Shown here one piece after another: positions 1-5,730 of a stretch of DNA of 14,171 bases; position 1 is the stretch's first letter; each line of letters opens with the position of its first letter. Source of the DNA: an uncultured Candidatus Competibacteraceae bacterium (GTDB taxonomy: Bacteria > Pseudomonadota > Gammaproteobacteria > Competibacterales > Competibacteraceae); assembly GCA_937960715.1 (NCBI GenBank), contig CALGOO010000026.1, forward strand, positions 1-14,171, read 5' to 3'. The position numbers and the translations under genes were made by a program. Below the pieces are notes generated by a model that saw nothing but the letters and a program-made list of their open reading frames with translations, made no database searches and was not told the DNA's origin.

Positions 1-99
1 CAGGTGTCGATCGTCCACCGCGTATAAATCGCGGACCTTGCCGCGATAGACGAGCGGCAGACTGGCAATCTCGGGTGGGGCGAGGGTGGATGCGGACAT
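1..99 (-). CDS. purC: Phosphoribosylaminoimidazole-succinocarboxamide synthase (SAICAR synthetase), N-terminal fragment
   Basis: Only the first 33 codons are inside the window; the gene continues past the left edge. The start is ATG at 99-97, and the translation contains the segment YRGKVRDLYAVDDRHL. The GKVRDLY core followed by an acidic V-D-D turn is the recognisable beginning of PurC, where the glycine-rich strand helps hold ATP. The enzyme joins aspartate to CAIR in de novo purine synthesis in the cytoplasm. The start is supported by an AGGAG ribosome site (CTCCT on the plus strand, 110-114) ten bases upstream. The 11 or so residues before the conserved strand resemble the longer N-terminus of proteobacterial PurC. 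It is divergent from the membrane-protein gene at 244. The family call is secure from this short stretch, but nothing can be said about the rest of the protein. Confidence 0.88.
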   Translation of the reverse strand, partial: MSASTLAPPEIASLPLVYRGKVRDLYAVDDRHL

Positions 100-142
100 G
101 GACGGGCTGCTCCTGAACGGGGTCTCAAGGAATCGTGCCCGC

Positions 143-148
143 ATTCTA
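143..148 (-). promoter_or_regulatory. Candidate -10 element for purC
   Basis: Read on the minus strand this is TAGAAT, five of six matches to the sigma-70 -10 consensus. It sits about 45 bases upstream of the purC ATG and would give a leader of roughly 35-40 bases containing the AGGAG ribosome site. The -35 position is weak: GTTCCG at a 17-base spacing, or TTCCGA at 16. It was identified by eye only. Confidence 0.4.
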
Positions 149-231
149 CCCGTCCGGCGCGCGTTCGGAACGAGCGAAAGCGCCCTTGTCAGCACCGACT
201 TGCCGTCATGTCGCCAATCCCGCCGATACGG

Positions 232-237
232 TATGCT
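232..237 (+). promoter_or_regulatory. Candidate -10 element immediately upstream of the CbiM-like gene
   Basis: TATGCT lies so that a transcript starting seven bases downstream would begin at A244, the first base of the proposed ATG. No Shine-Dalgarno sequence is visible before that ATG. No good -35 hexamer is present at 16-18 bases, so the call rests on the -10 match and its position alone. Confidence 0.25.
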
Positions 238-243
238 TGTGTC

Positions 244-906
244 ATGAATCTCACCGATGCCCTGCTCCCCGGCGATTTGCTGTTGTTCGCCTACTTCCCC
301 TGGCTGCTGACGTTGTCGCAGGCCCTGCGCGCCGCGCCGTGGCGGCTGTTCCTGGCCAGTTCCCATCTCCAGCGGGTCTTTCTGGGCGCATCGACGGCGC
401 TGTTCCTGATGTGGAGCTTTGAGGTTGGGGTTCGTCCGGCGCTGGGTTTCCACTTCTTGGGCGTGACCGTGTACACCCTGATGTTCGGCTGGTCGCTGGG
501 GGTGATCGGGGCCAGCCTGGCGGCGCTGGCGGTCACCTTCACCAGCGGCGATTGGGCGGCGCTGGCCATGAACGCCCTGCTGCTGGGGGTGCTGCCGGTC
601 TCGACCAGTTACGGAATCTACCTCCTGGTCCATCGCCATCTGCCTCGTCATTTGTTCATTTATATTTTTCTATGCGCCTTCTTCAACGCCATGCTGGCGG
701 CGGGCGCGGCGGTGCTGGCCCTGGTCAGCCTGCTCGTGATCACCGAGACGTATACCTTCGCTCGCGTCAGCGCCGAATACCTGCCCTTCTTGCCGCTTTA
801 CCTGTTTCCGGAGGGCCTGCTCAACGGCATGATGATCACCGTTCTGGTCGGTCTCAAGCCCGACTGGTTGAAAACCTATGACGACGAGACCTATCTGAAA
901 GGTTGA
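244..906 (+). CDS. CbiM-like integral membrane protein (energy-coupling factor permease-like, COG3235-type)
   Basis: A 220-residue very hydrophobic protein with about six membrane segments: near residues 12-30, 45-60, 68-98, 106-128, 136-167 and 177-203. The conserved-looking pieces are the FNAM turn at 147-150, FPEGLLNGM at 188-196 and the C-terminal LKPDWLKTYDDETYL. I recognise this as the family usually named 'energy-coupling factor ABC transporter permease', related to the substrate-binding CbiM of cobalt/nickel ECF transporters. No ATPase (CbiO) or transmembrane T-component (CbiQ) lies beside it, and the canonical metal-binding N-terminal M-H-I of CbiM is not visible. Transport of a metal is therefore inference. 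The ATG at 244 is preferred over one at 208 because homologues, as I recall them, start with M-N-L and a short leader before the first helix. djlA follows on the same strand after 76 bases and could be cotranscribed. Confidence 0.75.
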   Translation: MNLTDALLPGDLLLFAYFPWLLTLSQALRAAPWRLFLASSHLQRVFLGASTALFLMWSFEVGVRPALGFHFLGVTVYTLMFGWSLGVIGASLAALAVTFTSGDWAALAMNALLLGVLPVSTSYGIYLLVHRHLPRHLFIYIFLCAFFNAMLAAGAAVLALVSLLVITETYTFARVSAEYLPFLPLYLFPEGLLNGMMITVLVGLKPDWLKTYDDETYLKG

Positions 907-963
907 AGACAAGGGGTCCAGTACCGCAAGGCCAGGCGTGAGCCGTGGCCCTGGGCCGAATCC

Positions 964-970
964 AGGAGGT
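964..970 (+). promoter_or_regulatory. Strong Shine-Dalgarno site with long spacing before djlA
   Basis: AGGAGGT is a full match to the anti-Shine-Dalgarno sequence. The gap from AGGAGG to the GTG chosen as the djlA start is 13 bases, longer than usual. No ATG, GTG or TTG occurs in the djlA frame between the site and 983. A far upstream GTG at 938 would precede the site and cannot use it, so the site argues for a start at 983. Confidence 0.6.
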
Positions 971-982
971 TCATACGCAATC

Positions 983-1813
983 GTGTGGGGAAAAATGTTG
1001 GGTGGAGCCGTTGGCTTCGTGGTGGGCGGTCCGCTCGGCGCGTTGCTGGGCGCGGCGTTCGGCCATAATCTCGATCGAGGGGGTCAGAAGGCCACCGAGG
1101 AGCCGGACATCCTCAGCGACGAGCGGGCGCACGGGGTTTTTCTCGCCACGGCCTTCCATTTGATGGGCTATATCGCCAAGGCGGATGGCCGAGTCTCGGA
1201 ACTGGAAATCGCCGCCGCCCGCGCCATGATGGACCATTTGCGACTGAACGCCGCCCAGCGCCGCGCCGCCATCGACTGCTTCACCGAGGGCAAACAGCCG
1301 GGGTTCGCCGCCGACGCCGCCATCGACGCCTTCCGCAAGGCCTGTCGCGGTCGCCCGACCCTGGCGCAGAAGCTATTGAATCTGTTGTTGAACATGGCTT
1401 ACGCCGACGGTGGGCCACCGCCGGCGACGCAAACCCGGCTCATGGCCTTGGCCGAGCGGCTGGGGATCGTCCGCTTGCAGTTCGAAGCCCTGCACACGCT
1501 GTTCCGCGCCCAGCGCTGGGCGCAACAGCAGAGCCACCAAACCGGCTCGCACCAGTCGCACGACCAGCGGACGCACAGCCGACGGCCGACCACCGCCGTC
1601 AACTCCCTGGCCCAGGCTTACGCGGTGCTGGGCTTGGAGAAAGACGCCAGCCCGGACGACATCAAGCTGGCCTACCGCCGTTTGCTCAAGCGCCACCATC
1701 CCGACAAGCTGACGGCCCAAGGCGTCTCGGCGGCGGAACTGGCCCGCGCCACCGAAAAGACCCGCGAGCTGACCGCCGCCTACGAACGCATTCGGGAAGC
1801 GCGCGGATTTTAA
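983..1813 (+). CDS. djlA: DnaJ-like membrane co-chaperone DjlA
   Basis: A 276-residue protein against about 271 in E. coli. The N-terminus M-W-G-K followed by a glycine-rich hydrophobic stretch (residues 5-28) is the single dimerising membrane anchor typical of DjlA. Residues about 50-170 form a TerB-like helical domain with the acidic A-D-G-R-V-S-E-L-E signature at 67-75. A Gln/Ser/His-rich linker (about 175-200) leads to a C-terminal J domain from about 205, with the HPD tripeptide at 239-241 (bases 1697-1705) that stimulates DnaK ATPase. It acts at the cytoplasmic face of the inner membrane as a DnaK co-chaperone, in E. coli linked to Rcs/capsule signalling. The GTG at 983 is chosen because it places W-G-K directly after the initiator, as in known DjlA, and a strong ribosome site lies upstream. 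The stop codon overlaps that of the convergent mpl. Confidence 0.93.
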   Translation: MWGKMLGGAVGFVVGGPLGALLGAAFGHNLDRGGQKATEEPDILSDERAHGVFLATAFHLMGYIAKADGRVSELEIAAARAMMDHLRLNAAQRRAAIDCFTEGKQPGFAADAAIDAFRKACRGRPTLAQKLLNLLLNMAYADGGPPPATQTRLMALAERLGIVRLQFEALHTLFRAQRWAQQQSHQTGSHQSHDQRTHSRRPTTAVNSLAQAYAVLGLEKDASPDDIKLAYRRLLKRHHPDKLTAQGVSAAELARATEKTRELTAAYERIREARGF

Positions 1814-3174
1814 CCCAGGGTTGGCGCTCCCAAGGCTTGGAGCAACCGTTCGTGGATTCCACCGAAACCGCCGTTGCTCATGATCAACACCTGGGTTCCC
1901 GGTTTAGCCTGGACCTGGATGGCGGCGAGAGTGTCGTCCAGTGAATGACAGACCTGCCCGCGCGGGCCGAGCGCCGCCGCGACCGCGCCAAGGCTCCAGC
2001 CGAGATCGGGCGCCTGGTACAGCACCACGGCATCGGCCAGCGCCAGCGCCGGGGCGAGACTGTCCTTGAACACGCCCAACCTCATGGTGTTGGAACGCGG
2101 CTCCAGCACCGCGATGATCGGCTGCGCGCCGACCTTGGCGCGCAATCCGGCCAACGTCGTCGCGATGGCCGTGGGATGGTGGGCGAAATCGTCGTAGACC
2201 ATCACGCCGTTGACCGCGCCGCGCGCTTCCAGCCGCCGCTTCACTCCCTGAAAATCCCGCAAGGCTTCGACGGCGCTCCCTATCGGCACGCCCACGTGAC
2301 GAGCGGCGGCCAGTGCGGCGAGCGCGTTGTGGACATTGTGCATTCCCAACTGGCTCCACTCGGCCCGACCTTGACGCTGGCTTTGATAGTAAATCTCGAA
2401 AGCGCCGCCGTCCGGAGCGATGTCCCGTGCTTCCCAGTCGCCCGCGCCGAAGCGTTCCACCGGGGTCCAGCAACCCAGCGCCAATACCTCGGCCAGATGG
2501 GTGTCCTGGCCGTTGGCGACGATCAATCCAGAACCGGGCACGGTTCGCAGCAGATGATGGAATTGGCGTTGGATGGCCGCCAGATCGGGGAAGATGTCGG
2601 CGTGGTCGAATTCCAGGTTGTTCAGAATCAAGGTGCGCGGGCGGTAATGGACGAACTTGGAGCGTTTGTCGAAGAACGCGGTGTCGTACTCGTCGGCTTC
2701 GACCACGAAAAACCGGCCCTGGCCCAGCCGCGCCGACTGGCCGAAATTGGCGGGAATGCCGCCGATCAGAAAGCCCGGCGCCAGCCCGGCCCGTTCCAGA
2801 ATCCAGGCCAGCAGACTGCTGGTGCTGGTCTTGCCGTGGGTGCCGGCCACCGCCAGCACATGGCGGTCGCGCAAGACATGCTCCACCAGCCAGGCCGGCC
2901 CGGAAGCGTAGGGCCGGTCGCGGTTCAGCAATTCCTCGACGATCGGACGACCCCGGCTCATCACGTTGCCGACGACCACCATGTCCGGTTGGAACTCGGC
3001 GAGTTGCTCGGGGGCGTAACCTTCCCGCAAGGCGATGCCGGCCTCGGCTAACTGGGTGCTCATCGGTGGATAAACGCCGGCGTCGCAACCGGACACGGTA
3101 TGTCCCGCCGCGCGCGCCAGCAGGGCGACGCCGGCCATGAAGGTGCCACAGATGCCGAGAATATGGATATGCAT
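1810..3174 (-). CDS. mpl: UDP-N-acetylmuramate:L-alanyl-gamma-D-glutamyl-meso-diaminopimelate ligase
   Basis: A 454-residue Mur-ligase family enzyme (E. coli Mpl 457). It attaches the recycled murein tripeptide to UDP-MurNAc in the cytoplasm, a peptidoglycan recycling step that bypasses MurC, MurD and MurE. Visible in order: the N-terminal dinucleotide-like fold MHIHILGICGTFMAG (1-15); the ATP loop GTHGKT (111-116); EADEYDTAFF (159-168), the DEYD signature that separates Mpl from MurC; NNLEFDHADIF (185-195); HNVHNALAA (279-287); YDDFAHHPTAI (327-337); and EPRSNTMRLG (358-367). The ATG at 3174 gives the canonical start. There is no good ribosome site before it, so translation may be coupled to the upstream gene. 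mpl is the last gene of a minus-strand run after the DUF4239 gene, 53 bases away, and is convergent with djlA. Confidence 0.97.
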   Translation of the reverse strand: MHIHILGICGTFMAGVALLARAAGHTVSGCDAGVYPPMSTQLAEAGIALREGYAPEQLAEFQPDMVVVGNVMSRGRPIVEELLNRDRPYASGPAWLVEHVLRDRHVLAVAGTHGKTSTSSLLAWILERAGLAPGFLIGGIPANFGQSARLGQGRFFVVEADEYDTAFFDKRSKFVHYRPRTLILNNLEFDHADIFPDLAAIQRQFHHLLRTVPGSGLIVANGQDTHLAEVLALGCWTPVERFGAGDWEARDIAPDGGAFEIYYQSQRQGRAEWSQLGMHNVHNALAALAAARHVGVPIGSAVEALRDFQGVKRRLEARGAVNGVMVYDDFAHHPTAIATTLAGLRAKVGAQPIIAVLEPRSNTMRLGVFKDSLAPALALADAVVLYQAPDLGWSLGAVAAALGPRGQVCHSLDDTLAAIQVQAKPGTQVLIMSNGGFGGIHERLLQALGAPTLG

Positions 3175-3227
3175 GATCTGGATGATTTTTTATGATGATG
3201 TGGAATTGATGAAGCGGCGCGCGGCCA

Positions 3228-4016
3228 TCAACGCCGGTCCAGCAGCGACTCCATTGTGATCAATTCCGCGATGGGTTGCGGGCTCACCACAAACACCTGA
3301 AACGGACTGCGCTGCAAGTAGGCCGCCGCGAAGCTGACCGAGATCGCGGCCGAATAGATCAGCAGCGCCGCCAACTGGGTCCGCCAGTTGTCGAGATGCA
3401 CCAGCGCCACGGTCAGCAACGTGAACGCGCCCAGACAGGCCACGGCGAACCATTTCAGCGGATCGCCGTGGCGCTGGCTTTGGGCCAACCGCTGATGGCG
3501 CGCGACATGCACCCGCTCCGCTTCCTGCACCATGGCGGCGTGGACGCTGGTGGGCAAACCCTTCGCCGCTGGTTCCGCCAGCACCGTTCGCAACAGGTCC
3601 CGCCACCGCTCCAGGGTTTGCCCGCCGGGCGGCTCGCCGCGCGCCAGCAACGGCCATTCGTCCTGGATCGTCGCCCGCGCGTATTCCCGCAGCGCGGCGA
3701 TGATCGGCGCGCCGATGGCCGGCGGTTGTTGCTCGGCCAGCCGGAAGAGCCCGCGCATCGCTTCCGCTTCCTGCTGGATCGCGGTCTGCGCCCGGTCGCG
3801 GATATTCCAGATGTCGCTGGCGAAAAAGGTGGTGTACAACGCGAACAGAATGCCGACGATGGCTACGACCTGTGGCGAGAGATGGGTCAACGACTGAAAC
3901 AACGGCGCGAACCGGGAAAAGCTGCACAACCAGAGCAACAGGCCGGCGGTGGCGAAGGTGGCCAGGATGCCGAGAACCAGCAGGCCGATGTAAATCACTT
4001 CCTGGGTGAAGGTCAT
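3228..4016 (-). CDS. DUF4239/bestrophin-like integral membrane protein
   Basis: A 262-residue membrane protein with two helices at the N-terminus (about residues 8-30 and 47-66) and two near the C-terminus (about 187-208 and 213-233), flanking a soluble helical middle. The segment SDIWNIRDRAQTAIQQEAEA just after helix 2 and the C-terminal SPFQVFVVSPQPI fit the DUF4239 pattern, a family sometimes described as bestrophin-like. Its function is not established, and an ion-channel role would be inference from a distant fold resemblance. The ATG at 4016 is preferred over a TTG at 4061, since it begins just before the first helix and a 15-residue Pro/Ser-rich extension is unlikely. It lies between gabD (51-base gap) and mpl on the same strand. 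Its stop TGA overlaps an ATG opening a 12-codon frame toward mpl. Confidence 0.75.
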   Translation of the reverse strand: MTFTQEVIYIGLLVLGILATFATAGLLLWLCSFSRFAPLFQSLTHLSPQVVAIVGILFALYTTFFASDIWNIRDRAQTAIQQEAEAMRGLFRLAEQQPPAIGAPIIAALREYARATIQDEWPLLARGEPPGGQTLERWRDLLRTVLAEPAAKGLPTSVHAAMVQEAERVHVARHQRLAQSQRHGDPLKWFAVACLGAFTLLTVALVHLDNWRTQLAALLIYSAAISVSFAAAYLQRSPFQVFVVSPQPIAELITMESLLDRR

Positions 4017-4067
4017 GGGACGCGGATTGGAGGACGATTGTCGGGGGCCGGGCCATTCCAACCGGCT

Positions 4068-5522
4068 TCAGCCAAGGCCAACGCAAAGATACTTGAGGTT
4101 GAGATACTCGTCGATGCCGTACTTCGAGCCTTCTCGGCCAAAGCCGGATTCCTTGACGCCACCGAACGGCGCGACCTCGGTCGAGATCAGCCCGGTGTTG
4201 ACGCCGACCATGCCGTATCGCAAGGCTTCGGCCACTCGGAACACCCGGCTCAGGTCACGGCTGTAGAAATAGGCCGCCAAGCCAAACTCGGTGGCGTTCG
4301 CCAACTGGATCGCTTCCTCGTCGGTCCGAAACCGAAACAGCGGTGCCACCGGCCCGAAGGTTTCCTCGCGGGCGACGAGCATCTCCTTCGTGGCTTCGCT
4401 CAACACCGTGGGTTCGTAAAATGTGCCACCCAGGGCGTGTCGCCGACCGCCGGTCAACACTTTCGCCCCTTGGGCCACCGCGTCGGCGACATGCCGTTCG
4501 ACTTTGGCCAGCGCCGCCGCGTCGATCAACGGCCCCTGCGTCACCCCGGGTTCCAGACCGTTGCCGGCCTTCAGTTGCGCCCGCACCGCCTGGATCAGCC
4601 TGGCGGCGAAGGCGTCGTAAATTTCGTCCCGCACCAGAAACCGGTTGGCGCACACGCAGGTCTGGCCGCTGTTGCGATACTTGGACGTCAGCGCCCCGGC
4701 CACCGCCGCGTCGAGATCGGCGTCGGCGAACACGATGAAGGGGGCATTGCCGCCCAGTTCCAGCGACAACCGCTTGAGCGTGCCGGCGCAGCGCTGCATC
4801 AGATACTTGCCGGTGCGAGTCGAGCCGGTGAAGCTGAGCTTGCGGACCAGGGGGTTGTCGAGCAGTTCATCGCCGATGATCTGGGCCGGGCCGGTGACCA
4901 CGTTCAGCACGCCGGCCGGTAAACCGGCGCGTTCCGCCAGCACCGCCAGCGCCAACGCCGAGAACGGCGTCTGTGGGGCTGGTTTGATCACCATCGTACA
5001 GCCCGCCGCCAGTGCCGCGCCGGCCTTGCGCGCGATCATGGCCGCCGGGAAATTCCAGGGCGTGATCGCCGCGCACACCCCAACCGGTTCCCTCAGCGTC
5101 AGAATCCGCCGCTCCGGCCACGGACTTGGAATGACATCGCCATAAACTCGCTTGCCTTCCTCGGCGAACCATTCCAGAAAGCTGGCGGCGTAAGCGATCT
5201 CGCCGCGCGCCTCGGCCAGCGGCTTACCCTGCTCCAGGGTCATCAGAACCGCCAAGTCTTCCTGATGCTCCAGCAACAGGCCGAACCAGCGCCGCAGGAT
5301 CGCGGCCCGCGCCGCCGCTGTCAGCGCCCGCCAACTGGGCAGCGCGGCGTGGGCCGCTTCGATGGCGCGGCGGGTCTCGGCCGCGCCCAGATCGGGAACC
5401 TGGCCCAGCGTCTCGCCGGTGGCGGGATTGACGATGGCCGAGACGGCGCCGCGGTCGGCGTCGATCCAGCGACCGTCGCTGTAGCATTGTTGGCGGAACA
5501 GCGCGATTTCACGAAGCTGCAT
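4068..5522 (-). CDS. gabD: Succinate-semialdehyde dehydrogenase (NAD(P)+)
   Basis: A 484-residue aldehyde dehydrogenase (E. coli GabD 482). It oxidises succinate semialdehyde to succinate, the last step of GABA breakdown, in the cytoplasm. Key residues seen: oxyanion Asn157 in TPWNFPA, cofactor-site Lys180 in VIKPAPQTPFSALALA, FTGSTRTGK (231-239), general base Glu255 in LELGGNAPF, and catalytic Cys289 in NSGQTCVCANR. The paired Cys289/Cys291 and the C-terminal FGREGSKYGIDEYLNLKYLC also match GabD-type enzymes rather than betaine or generic aldehyde dehydrogenases. The ATG at 5522 has a GGGAAG-like ribosome site and gives the family length; the reading frame stays open further upstream, but only through intergenic DNA. 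No gabT or gabP is adjacent. A related use, such as glutarate semialdehyde, cannot be excluded. The 35-bp tandem repeat begins 13 bases upstream of the start. Confidence 0.93.
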   Translation of the reverse strand: MQLREIALFRQQCYSDGRWIDADRGAVSAIVNPATGETLGQVPDLGAAETRRAIEAAHAALPSWRALTAAARAAILRRWFGLLLEHQEDLAVLMTLEQGKPLAEARGEIAYAASFLEWFAEEGKRVYGDVIPSPWPERRILTLREPVGVCAAITPWNFPAAMIARKAGAALAAGCTMVIKPAPQTPFSALALAVLAERAGLPAGVLNVVTGPAQIIGDELLDNPLVRKLSFTGSTRTGKYLMQRCAGTLKRLSLELGGNAPFIVFADADLDAAVAGALTSKYRNSGQTCVCANRFLVRDEIYDAFAARLIQAVRAQLKAGNGLEPGVTQGPLIDAAALAKVERHVADAVAQGAKVLTGGRRHALGGTFYEPTVLSEATKEMLVAREETFGPVAPLFRFRTDEEAIQLANATEFGLAAYFYSRDLSRVFRVAEALRYGMVGVNTGLISTEVAPFGGVKESGFGREGSKYGIDEYLNLKYLCVGLG

Positions 5523-5535
5523 GACACTTCCCGGA

Positions 5536-5605
5536 TGCTGGCAAGATGGACGGGACGATCGAGATCGTCGTGCTGGCAAGATGGACAGGACGATCGAGAC
5601 CGTCG
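5536..5605. repeat. Two perfectly abutting copies of a 35-bp repeat between gabD and opgG
   Basis: Copy 1 is 5536-5570 and copy 2 is 5571-5605. They match at 33 of 35 positions; the differences are G5552/A5587 and T5565/C5600. Each begins TGCTGGCAAGATGGAC. In copy 1 the second half contains a near-palindrome, GACGATC (5554-5560) facing GATCGTC (5563-5569) across two bases. In copy 2 the T-to-C change breaks one pair of that stem. The block sits in the divergent promoter region of gabD and opgG, 13 bases from the gabD start. It could be a tandem operator, or a dispersed intergenic repeat copy of the GGCAAGATG-type seen in some environmental genomes. The second reading is from memory and not testable here. 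Confidence 0.85.
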
Positions 5606-5662
5606 GCGGCGCGCGCCGGCCGGACCCCCACGAACTAGATGGTCGGAAAGACCGGACGGCAA

Positions 5663-5668
5663 TACAAT
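5663..5668 (+). promoter_or_regulatory. Candidate -10 element for the opgG operon
   Basis: TACAAT matches five of six sigma-70 -10 positions and lies in a short A/T-rich island (5661-5670) inside GC-rich DNA, 62 bases before the opgG GTG. No convincing -35 is present at 16-18 bases. A 10-base perfect palindrome, TCCGATCGGA (5694-5703), lies downstream in the presumed leader. It was found by eye. Confidence 0.3.
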
Positions 5669-5730
5669 ATCCCGATTCAAGACCTTCCCCAAGTCCGATC
5701 GGATCATCCCAACGATGGAGCCGTAACACC

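Noticed and set aside
1945..3140. Two long plus-strand open frames (1945-3051, 2313-3140) opposite mpl
   Set aside because: Both are shadows of the highly conserved mpl and have low-complexity Arg/Pro/Gly-rich translations.
3190..4086. A 298-codon minus-strand frame overlapping the DUF4239 gene in another frame
   Set aside because: Its translation is Arg/Pro/His-rich without hydrophobic pattern, while the alternative frame encodes a coherent four-helix membrane protein.
3276..4922. A 548-codon plus-strand open frame opposite the DUF4239 gene and gabD
   Set aside because: It is antisense to two well-supported genes. Its composition is Arg/Gln/Gly/His-rich, typical of the complement of GC-rich codons, with no recognisable domain.
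5536..5605. CRISPR-like array
   Set aside because: Only two copies, directly abutting with no spacer, and no cas gene nearby.
5521..5730. A 70-residue N-terminal extension of OpgG from the ATG at 5521
   Set aside because: It would bury the signal peptide and translate the tandem repeat. The GTG at 5731 has a ribosome site and gives a normal signal peptide.
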